Assembly (NCBI GenBank): GCA_030429565.1
Contig: JAUIFE010000030.1
Span: forward strand, 1-64,000
DNA length: 64,000 nt
From: Holophagae bacterium
GTDB taxonomy: Bacteria; Acidobacteriota; Holophagae; Acanthopleuribacterales; Acanthopleuribacteraceae
Reading direction: 5' to 3'
The position numbers and the translations under genes were made by a program. This document shows, piece by piece, positions 38,001-45,500 of this stretch. Below the pieces are notes generated by a model. The model searched no databases. It was given only the letters and a program-made list of their open reading frames with translations, and was not told the DNA's origin. Positions within the stretch are counted from its first letter, which is position 1, and each line of letters opens with the position of its first letter.

Positions 38001-41000
38001 AAACAGATCGAGCGAGATCGGCTGCAGCTCGGCGTCGTACTCGCCAAAGGATTCGAAGCGGAAAAACGAGGCGCAGTAACGCACGCGCAGCGGCACACGT
38101 TCGCTGACGAACAGATGATTGAGACGAAAGGCGAGCTCGGCAGTGCGGCGGTTGACGGCCAGTTGCAGTGCGGGCCCGCCGGCTTCGAGTCGACGCAGTA
38201 CAGCGCGCGCGGCGACGACGGCGAGTGGGTGTTTGCAGAAGGTACCGCCAAAGAAGGTGACCGACTTGTCGGGGAATGATTCGTCGCCGTACTGCCACGG
38301 GCCGCCGTCGATGGCGTCGAGGAACTTGGCGCGGCCCGCAATCACGCCGATCGGCATGCCGCCGCCGAGCACTTTACCGTAGGTGACCAGGTCGGCGCGA
38401 ATGCCGTAAAAGGCTTGGGCGCCGCCGGGGTGCAGGCGGAAACCGGTAATGATTTCGTCGAAAATAAGCGCGGTCGCGCTTGCTTCGGTAATGGCGCGTA
38501 ATTCTTGTAAAAAGGCACGTGGTTGCAGGCTGGGGTTGCGGCTCTGCACGGGTTCGACCAACACGGCGGCGAGTTGCTCGGCGTGTTGGCGGATGACGGT
38601 CAGGCTGTCGGGATCGCCGTAGGTCAATACGGTCACGTCGGCGATCATGTTGGGGGTGGTGCCTGGCGCGGCAGGCACGGTTTGGCCGCCGGCCGACTGC
38701 GCCAAGATACCGTCGAAGGTTCCGTGGTAACTGCCCGCGAAGATGACGATACGCGTGCGCCCGGTGACGGTTCGGGCAATGCGCAAGGCGGTCATAACGG
38801 CTTCGGTACCGGTGTTGGAGAAGGTGACGCGTTCGACGCCGGTCATGGTGCAGATGCGCGCGGCGACCTCGCTGGTTTCGTCGAACTGCGGGCCGAGCTG
38901 GAACCCTTCATCGATTTGAGCGCGCAGCGCGTCGGTGACGAAATCGGGTTTGTTGCCGAAGAAGTTAACGCCGTAACCGATGGCTAAATCGATGTAGCGA
39001 TTGCCGTCGATATCCTCGATTTCAGCGCCTTCGGAACGGTGGGCGACGACGGGGTAGATCAGCTCTTTTAACGAGAGCCGGAAGCCGAGTGAGTTGATCC
39101 AATCGGAAAAGTCGGCGCGGTGTTCGGCCATGGCCTGTTTCGATTTGGGCGTGCGCGCGTTGTAAGCGGCGCAGAACTGCTGCACGGTGGTTTGCTGTGC
39201 GGGCGTGAGACGGTCGGCGATCAGGGTCATCGAACGCAGGTCGACCTTTTCGTGACGGGCGCGGGGATCGGCTTGTGGGTTGTGGTGGATGAGTGCGGCC
39301 TGGGCTGGTTTACTTTGGCCGGCGGCTTCCAGCAACGCCAGTTGGCGGCCCATTAGATCGAGCTGTTGCTGGACCAAGTGTTGTAAATCGCCGGGCACGG
39401 TTCCGTTATCGAGTGCGGTTTGTACGGCGCCGGTCGGTGTGGGCGCTGCCGACGGTGTGGATCCTACGTCGAGCCGGGCGCGTCGTGGTTCGTCGAGGTG
39501 GCGGTCGATGTGAGCGGCGAGTTTGGCGACGGTATCGGTCTCGCCGTAAAAACCACTCATGGTGACATCAACGGCGAAACGGTTCTCAACCCGCTGTTTG
39601 AGTTGGGTCAGCGCAATCGAGGTCATTCCGATCTTAAACAGGTTGGCGTCGTGGTCGATACGCTGGGCGTCGAAACCGCTGATCTCGGCAATCATCTGTT
39701 TCAGTTTGGTTTCGATGGCGGCGAGTGCTGTCGCGGCGGATTGCGGTGGGGCCGACGCCGGCTTTTCGACCACGGCTGCGACGGCGGACGGTTCTTGTTG
39801 CGCCGATACGGGCCTGACTGGGTCGAGCCAATAGCGTTGCCGTTGGAAGGGGTAGGTCGGCAGGTCGAGCCGAAGGTCGGCGACGTCGTGGTACAGCGCG
39901 CGCCAATCGAGGGCCAAGCCGTGGCGGTAGAGTTCGCCGGCGGCGGCGAGCATGGTTGCCGAGGCGTCGCCGTCACGCAGCAGCGAGGGCAACACGGCAC
40001 GTGGCTGTTCGCCCAGGGTTTGGCGGCAAAGCGGCGCCAACACGGCGTGTGGGCCCAGCTCCAGGAACAGTTCGATTTTATTGGCTGCGACGGCATGCAA
40101 GGTGTCGGCGAAACGCACCGGTTCGCGTAATTGGCGGCACCAATAGGCGGGATCGGCGCTTTGCGTGCGGCTCAACGGGGCGGCGGTGACGGTGGAAAAC
40201 AGCGGGATCTGCGCTTCGCCGAAGCGCACGTTCTGTAAAACGGCGGCGAAGGGTTCGAGTACGGGCTCCATTAATAATGAATGGAAACCCTGGGTGACGT
40301 TGAGGCGGGTGCCGCGCAGCCCGCGATCATGGGTCAGGGTCAGGTAGCGTTCGACAACCTCGGCGGCGCCGGAGACAACGACGTGGTCGGGCGCGTTGAG
40401 GGCGGCAATCGACAAGGCCTGGAACTCGCCGGCCAAGTCGTCACGGACGGCGGCTTCATCCATGAACACGGCGGCCATGGCGCCCGGTCGGGCGTGTTCT
40501 TGAATTAGGCGTCCCCGTGCGGTCACCAACCGCAGTGCGTCTGCCAGGCTGAGCAGGCCCGCGATGCAGGCGGCGGTGAATTCGCCGAGACTGTGACCGG
40601 CGACAACGGCGGGCGCGACGCCCCAGCTCTGCCACAGGCGCGTCAGCGCGTATTGAATGGAGAAAACGAGTGGTTGGGTATGGCGGGTTTCGCGTAACTG
40701 CTCGGCGTCGGTGTTGCCGTACAGCAGTGCGAGCAAGTCGAGGCCTTCGTCGCGCAACACGGCGGCGCAGGTGTCGAGCGCCTCGCGGAAGACCGGTTCG
40801 CGTTGGTAGAGTGCGCGGCCCATGCCGGGGTACTGCACGCCTTGGCCGCTGTAGAGGAAGGCGACACGGCCGTTGCCGGCGGCGTTCGGGTTCGGCGCGG
40901 GCCGGTCGGCAATGTTGCGCAGCGCGCTGATTAAGCCGGCACGATCGGATGCGCTTACGGCCAAACGCTGCTTGTAGGCTTTGCGGCGACAAGCGGCGGC

Positions 41001-42527
41001 ACGACAAACGGCGGCGGCGTCGTGGGCGTTGTTTTCCAGCAGCGCGGCGTAGCGCCCGGCCAATGGGGGCAAGGCCTCGGCGCTTGCGGCCGCCAACGGC
41101 AGCAACAAGGCGCGTTCCGTCGCGGCCGTCGGCGTCGATTTAACCCGCGGCGGTGCGGCTTCCAGGACCACGTGTGCATTGGTGCCGCTGAAGCCGAAGG
41201 CACTGACGCCGGCGACGGCGCGCCCTTCCTTGGTGGGCCAGTCGCGTGCTTCGCGCACCACTTCCATGGCGATGCGGTCCCAGGGGATGTGGCGGCTGGG
41301 GGTGTCGCAATGCAGGTGGGCCGGGATGCGGCCGTGGTGCAGCGCCAGCACGACTTTGATGAAACCGGCAATGCCGGCGGCGGCTTCTAAGTGACCGATC
41401 TGTGTCTTGACGGAACCCAAGGACAGCGGACGCGATCGTTGGCCGAACACCAAATCGAGCGCGCGCACTTCAATGGGATCGCCCAAGCTGGTACCGGTGC
41501 CGTGGCATTCCAGGTAATCGACATCATCGGCGACGACGCCGGCATCGGCTAGCGCGGCTTGCACCACTTGTTGCTGGGCGAGCGCGTTGGGGGCGGTCAG
41601 GCCGCTGCTTTCGCCGTCTTGGTTGACGGCGCTGCCGCGAATGACGGCGAGCACGCGGTCGCCGTCGCGTTCGGCATCGGCCAAACGTTTGAGCACAACC
41701 AAGCCGGCGCCTTCACCGCGCACGTACCCGTTGGCGCGTTCGTCGAAGGTGTAGCAACGGCCGTCGGGCGAAAGCGCTTGCAGTTGTGAGAAGCCGATGA
41801 AGGGTTCGGGTGTGAGCATGAGGTTGACGCCACCGGCCAGCACCAAGTCACTCTCCCGCGCGCGCAAGCTGCGCACGGCGAGGTGCAGTGCCGCCAGTGA
41901 CGACGAGCACGCCGTGTCAATCGCCAGGCAGGGTCCGCGAAAGTCGTAGAGGTAACTGAGCCGGCCGACCGCCGCGCTGAAGGCCGCACCGGTCAGGCTG
42001 TAGGCGTCGATTTTGTGCGGGTCACCCGAGTCGAGATGCGCTTGCAGGTAATCGCGTGTCGACAGCCCGGCAAAAACCCCGACGCGGCCGCCGCGCAGGT
42101 CGTCGGGGTTGAGGTTGGCGTGTTCCAGCGCCTCGTGGCCTACTTCCAAAAGCAGGCGATGCTGTGGGTCGAGCGCGGTCGCTTCGGCGGGTGAGACGCC
42201 GAAGAAAGCGGCGTCAAAATCCTCGACGGCGTCGAGAAAACCGCCGCGCGCGGTGTAACTTTTACCTGACCGCGGTTCGCCGGACTGGCAATAATCCTCG
42301 GCCGACCAACGCGTGGCGGGCACCTCGCCAACGGCGTCATGGCCGTTTGTCAGCAGCTCGTAGAAGGCGGCGGCGGAATCGGCCCCGCCGGGAAAGCGAC
42401 AGCCGATGCCGATCACGGCAATCGGGCCGCTGTGCTTAAGCGCGTCTAGTTCATCGCTGAGCGCTTTGATTTTGAGCGACGCCTTCTTGAGCGTTTCTAG
42501 GTACTTCTGTTCCTTTTGCGAATCCAC
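32034..42527 (-). CDS. Hybrid PKS-aminotransferase-NRPS (KS-AT-ACP-AMT-C-A-PCP-E-C)
   Basis: 3497 aa from a GTG eight bases after AGGAG, 19 bp after the previous stop. KS (Cys-207, His-342, His-379); AT (Ser-646 in GHSLGE; QGFHS at 746-750 keeps the catalytic His and a malonyl-type Phe); ACP (Ser-970, in GMTS rather than GxDS); class III PLP aminotransferase (about 1095-1560; DEIITGFR and TYGKVLGGG with Lys-1385); C (HHLIVDG 1693-1699); A (about 2020-2500); PCP (Ser-2545 in GGDS); epimerase (HHLVVDAVSW 2722-2731, ESHGR, GWFTAIYPF, NYLGQF); and a final C (HHIILDG 3177-3183). The adenylation code by eye is D-M-T-K-V-G-E-N-A-K, close to asparagine codes (DLTK-GEVGK). Predicted action: one malonyl extension, conversion of the beta-keto to a beta-amino group, addition of D-Asn. 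The same order opens the iturin and mycosubtilin synthetases. Confidence 0.9.
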   Translation of the reverse strand: MDSQKEQKYLETLKKASLKIKALSDELDALKHSGPIAVIGIGCRFPGGADSAAAFYELLTNGHDAVGEVPATRWSAEDYCQSGEPRSGKSYTARGGFLDAVEDFDAAFFGVSPAEATALDPQHRLLLEVGHEALEHANLNPDDLRGGRVGVFAGLSTRDYLQAHLDSGDPHKIDAYSLTGAAFSAAVGRLSYLYDFRGPCLAIDTACSSSLAALHLAVRSLRARESDLVLAGGVNLMLTPEPFIGFSQLQALSPDGRCYTFDERANGYVRGEGAGLVVLKRLADAERDGDRVLAVIRGSAVNQDGESSGLTAPNALAQQQVVQAALADAGVVADDVDYLECHGTGTSLGDPIEVRALDLVFGQRSRPLSLGSVKTQIGHLEAAAGIAGFIKVVLALHHGRIPAHLHCDTPSRHIPWDRIAMEVVREARDWPTKEGRAVAGVSAFGFSGTNAHVVLEAAPPRVKSTPTAATERALLLPLAAASAEALPPLAGRYAALLENNAHDAAAVCRAAACRRKAYKQRLAVSASDRAGLISALRNIADRPAPNPNAAGNGRVAFLYSGQGVQYPGMGRALYQREPVFREALDTCAAVLRDEGLDLLALLYGNTDAEQLRETRHTQPLVFSIQYALTRLWQSWGVAPAVVAGHSLGEFTAACIAGLLSLADALRLVTARGRLIQEHARPGAMAAVFMDEAAVRDDLAGEFQALSIAALNAPDHVVVSGAAEVVERYLTLTHDRGLRGTRLNVTQGFHSLLMEPVLEPFAAVLQNVRFGEAQIPLFSTVTAAPLSRTQSADPAYWCRQLREPVRFADTLHAVAANKIELFLELGPHAVLAPLCRQTLGEQPRAVLPSLLRDGDASATMLAAAGELYRHGLALDWRALYHDVADLRLDLPTYPFQRQRYWLDPVRPVSAQQEPSAVAAVVEKPASAPPQSAATALAAIETKLKQMIAEISGFDAQRIDHDANLFKIGMTSIALTQLKQRVENRFAVDVTMSGFYGETDTVAKLAAHIDRHLDEPRRARLDVGSTPSAAPTPTGAVQTALDNGTVPGDLQHLVQQQLDLMGRQLALLEAAGQSKPAQAALIHHNPQADPRARHEKVDLRSMTLIADRLTPAQQTTVQQFCAAYNARTPKSKQAMAEHRADFSDWINSLGFRLSLKELIYPVVAHRSEGAEIEDIDGNRYIDLAIGYGVNFFGNKPDFVTDALRAQIDEGFQLGPQFDETSEVAARICTMTGVERVTFSNTGTEAVMTALRIARTVTGRTRIVIFAGSYHGTFDGILAQSAGGQTVPAAPGTTPNMIADVTVLTYGDPDSLTVIRQHAEQLAAVLVEPVQSRNPSLQPRAFLQELRAITEASATALIFDEIITGFRLHPGGAQAFYGIRADLVTYGKVLGGGMPIGVIAGRAKFLDAIDGGPWQYGDESFPDKSVTFFGGTFCKHPLAVVAARAVLRRLEAGGPALQLAVNRRTAELAFRLNHLFVSERVPLRVRYCASFFRFESFGEYDAELQPISLDLFFYHLLHQGIYTWERRICFLSTAHTDAHLARIVTAAGTAIRALRDGGFAFRDTTPAPQAQIPLSACQRGIYFLSGLAGGEAAYHVSAVAAVSGPLDPGRLNDALALLVLRHDALRTCFVNDGETVHQVVRPDLRFTLETRLCEKSDIDNIIRNYLKPFNMSKGPLARACLLQTDTDHAYLIFDAHHLIVDGRALDQLFAEWIDLYHGRHLPAVGPAYADYATGIGAGTDQGGREYWLQRFHNPPAPLALPCDRARAAMPSFRGHSLHRPLSAAQTSALRALAADCGGSLFHLLLSVSYLFLNKLTGQDDLVVGVPVDDRGDSYTHTLGMFAKSLPLRAHPQAGLGFRDFVAQVRRDVLADFDHGDFPYSALVDALDRKRDLSRNPLFDVMFVFEQSDGRTFSRDGLTFSRHPFETGVTQCDLTLFFEEIGDELSLTLTADQHLFLADSLHSQADLLLHLLDQVVAQPDCRLAAMPALSEAALHQVTHACNQTRRPFPDDTSLAEAVAKQCDAYPDDVVLVCNERRWTHAAIRARAETWARVLIAEHDVRPGDHVAIVADPSDHMFIAQAAVVLAGAAYIPLDANIPAARLAFVLEDTQAKLLWTEGAHLQYNAVAVRDLHEQPASHSDAVLPAPCGPHQVLYTIYTSGTTGRPKGVPVATRSLFNYMHWYVGDHGIGRGSRILPATSHAFDMAQTNFWAAMVYGACLHVLPDRERRAPHKAAAYLHAHDIAFIKTTPSFLHVLAELDGADCRRFPALRGVVLGGEKIRVDDVRRFLAANPDVLLIDEYGPTEITNACTGRHISAANLADYLAAPDIGGPAPNTRIYLLDSALNPVAPGVIGEIYVGGVGVARGYLKRPRLSAERFVPDPWGDGARLYRTGDLARRRRNGSLQFLGRADDQVKILGYRIEPAEIEATLMRMPEIKAAVVLAVENAALTTELVAFYTADAPVDPAARLAAELPPYMVPQRLVPLETMPLTANGKVDRRALAAFVTDTPTAAPAAGDDDTAKLLLEVWRAVLQRPDLHQDDDFFNAGGDSIKAMLIVSRLQQRRYQVALTQIFRHPTVALLAAHVQRAPLIQRSTNQSGPVALNAMQARWFAEQGRLVTGYQLGLMLHAEQALDIETLTRALKALIDHHETLRCCFREHNGKLQAALRQRGIPLVFDVDDWRGDTDAAQRVGAKAAALAAGMQIRNSPLIAHLFRLNDGDQLLLLAHHLVVDAVSWRFIIEDLSSAYTQAATGATIELPPAPVSWPQWTQALQTYAQTLSATPQTWPDARDTLVDQGVADLRHDAMREQVLSLEPEHSAALMRHATAVFGVDLQALLLTCLSRALHATRGINALTIDLESHGRVAPPRFADDPRHREPQRNVGWFTAIYPFALSHHDDDLAGHAHHTAADLACVDHGGFDFGPLCYQRAAVPPAPSALCFNYLGQFQRNLNGAPFRRVEEWTTGTRADDLRRVYPLEVEAAVVDGCLIWHLHYHETAFAPATIAAITAALAQQTRQAAALCVRMHEQHGAVLALAGKHLPAARLQQALQQHGHAANTLDTVYPLAPMQEAMLYSARCEPDSAAYREYFQFSISGDFDPDRFRACWQSLVDRHAALRTCFLWQGLEQPQQAVLKQQQLEWYDDDGDLDRDHLLRPFDLAAGNLMRLAVVRESENQWRVHWCFHHIILDGWSCGILVNELLADYAARRAGTTLELTEPIPYRRFIDWYQRRDRSAAESFWRETLADYEQPTVLPDKRRHTDPGRFRSLHHALPALLTQQLNQAAANASVTLATLVQTLWALLIAAYDDADDIVIGSVVSGRPPQLAGAEKTVGLFLNTVPLRVHCRRDDGLRTVLTRVQHAWLQSQPHHTHALADILAAGEHGRALFDHVVVFENYPLSGELAADPAALGFTTADLQGLEETEFNFHMEINPGERLALKLNYRDGVFNGTDVQRWAADLEALAAAFVAEPDLPIIAIRDTVRPAVADEEHARFLESVMELDDDF

Positions 42528-42546
42528 GGCGCGGTCTCCTATTCGC

Positions 42547-45500
42547 TCAGTCGAGCAACATTTCGATTTCGGCCAGCACATCGTTGCTGTCCAGTGCCGC
42601 TTGCGGGGCGGTGGCGGGTTCAGCAGCCGGTGCGGCTGCCAACACATCGTTGAGCAGGTAGCCGGCGAGTTTTTCCAGGGTGGGGTAGTCGTAGAACAGC
42701 GAGACGGGCAGGTCGCGGTTCACATCGCGGCCGAGTTTGTTGCGCAGTTCCACCGCCATCAGTGAATCGAAGCCCTGATCGGTTAACGGCAGATCGACGG
42801 CGATTTGATCCTCGCGATAACCCATCAAGGCGGCGGCGGTGGCGCGCACGTGGTCGAGCATCAGCGCGGGCCGTTCGCCGGCGACGGCGCCGGCAATCTG
42901 TGCGGCTAAATCGGCACCGGTTTCGGCCGCTTCGGCGGGGGTGGCGAGCAGGTCGGCCAACAGACCACGGTTGCGGTCGAGGCCCAACCGCGTCGCGTAG
43001 GTGTCCAAATCAATGTCGGCGATCAGTGTTTGACCGATGTTCTCAGCGAGGACGGCGGCCAAGGCGGCCAAACCCTGTTCCGGGACCAGCGCCTTGGCAC
43101 CGAGTCGGGCCAGGTGTGCCGCATCAACCGTCATCCCTTCCGTCGCCCAGGCGCCCCAATTGATGGTAGTCGCCGGCAATTGGCGCGCGCGGCGATAGGC
43201 GGCCAAGGCGTCGAGGAAACTGTTGGCGGCGGCGTAATTGGCTTGGCCGGGGTTGCCCAACAAGGCGGCAATCGAGGAGAACAACACGAAGAAGTCGAGC
43301 TCCTGGTCGGCACAGGCTTGGTGTAAGGCCCAGGTTCCGGTGATTTTGGCGGCAGCGACGCGGTGCATGCTTTCGGCGTCGAGCGCGTCGAGCGCGGTGT
43401 CGTGCAAGACACCGGCGGCGTGGATCAGGCCGCGCAGCGGTGGACCGTCCCAATCCTTGATCAATTGCGCCACCGCGTCGGCGTCGGCGACGTCCACCTG
43501 ACGGTAAACAACCGTGACGTCGTCGCGGTTGAACAGTGCATCACCGTCGGGGTTGTGAACGCCGCGTCCCAACAACAACAGATTGCGTGCGCCCAGTTCG
43601 ATGAGTTTGGCGGCGACACGGCGGCCGAGGGCTCCGAGCCCGCCGGTGATCAGGTAGCCGGCGTCGGGACGCACCACAACCGGTGCCTTGGGATTGACCT
43701 CGAGCACGACCTTGCCGACGTGTTTGCCTTGTGCCATGGTGCGAAACGCTTGCGGTGCTTGCGTGATCGGGAAGACCTGCATCGGCAGCGGTTTGACCTG
43801 GCCACCATCGATGCGGGTGCACAGTTTGTGCAGCAGGCTTTGGATGGCGGCCGGCTCGCGCTGCGCGATTTCGTTGAGGTCAAAGGCGTGGTAGCGCACG
43901 TCGGGTCGGCGTTGCGCCATGGTTGCGGCGCTCCAGATACCGAGCTTGCCGATTTCGATGAAGCGACCGCCTTCCGCTAAGGCGGCGACGCTGTGGTCGA
44001 TGAATTCGCCGTTGAGACTGTTGAGCACGACGTCGACACCGCGTCCGTCGGTTGAGTCTTTGATCTGATCGGCGAAATCGAGCGTGCGCGAGTTCATGAT
44101 GTGTTTGACGCCTTGACGGCGCAGGAAATCCCACTTGGCGGGACTGGCGGTGGCGTAAACGTCGCCGCCGAGGGCTTGCACCAAACGCACGGCTGAAAGG
44201 CCGACCCCGCCGGCGGCGGCGTGGATCAGCACCTTGTCGCCGGCTTGAACCTGGGCCAAATCTTCTAAACCGTGCAGCGCGGTCAGGAAGGTGGTCAGCA
44301 GCGTGGCGGCCTGGTTGGCGTCGAGGCCGGCCGGTTTCTCGATGACAAAGGCGGCGGGCACGGTGACGTAATCGGCCAGGCTTCCCGCGCACAGCACGGC
44401 GACGACCTCGCGGCCGACGGCAAGGCTGTCGACGTCGGGGCCGACGGCGCTAACGACGCCGCAACATTCGAAGCCGAACGGCATGTCCTCGGCGCCGTGG
44501 ATCCCTATCGCGGCGGCCTGTTGCTCGAGCATGCCGAGCGCGTGCAAGACATCGCGGAAGTTTAGACCGGAGGCGGTCACTTTAATTTGGACTTCGCCGG
44601 CCTGGGGCGCTTGCGGCGTTTGCGGCACCAGTTTCAAGCGGTCGGTGTTGCCGTAAGCCTCCAAGCGCAGTGCGACAGCGGTTGCCGGTGGCCGGAACAA
44701 ATTGTCGGCGCGTTGGTGCAGGCCGCGTGCCAAACGCGGAACATACCGTTCGCCATTGCGCCAAATCGTTTCGGTTTCGCTGTCGGCGCGGCGTAGGGCG
44801 TGGCGCAGATCGTCAGCCTGGTTGTTCATGTCGCCGGCCAAATCAATGCAGCTCGCCTGCAATGCGGGCGCTTCGACGGCGAGCACGCGGCGCAAACCCC
44901 ACAACGGGGCGCCAAAGGGCGGCGCGCTCTCGTCGTGGGCGAGCAAGGCGGCGCTGTCACAGGTGGCGAACCACAGGCGCGGTGGGGCGCTGTCGGCGCG
45001 TGCGGCCAAGACTTGCGCCACGGTGACACCCATTAACGCGGCGCGTTCGGCGCAGGTGACCTGTTCGCCTTGGCTAAGGCTGGGCATCAACACGACGCCG
45101 CCACATGCAGGCCTCGCCGACTCGGTAGCGAGCAGCACCTCGTCGAACAGGCGCTCCACTTGGTTGCGGTTGGTGAGATCGAGGCGGTAGTTACCTGATT
45201 CATCGCGTTGGTAGCGGTGTCCTGGTGCGGCGATCAGGCAGCGGTCGTCGGTGCCGGGTGCTTGACGGCAAAGCGCTTCGGCGAGTGGGTCGTCGGCGGC
45301 CGCCAGCAACAGCCAGGTCGTAGGCGATTCTGTCGTTGCGGTTGGTGCCGGCAGGTGCACCGCGTGTCGGTGGTAGGCGAGCGCGCGCAGGTCGGTGGCG
45401 GACGCTTCGCTGAGGCGCGCACCGACGATGCCGTCGATGTGGGCGACCAAGTGGCCGTGTTCATCGCAAAGGGTGATCGCGGCCTTGAGGTGTTCGTCGG

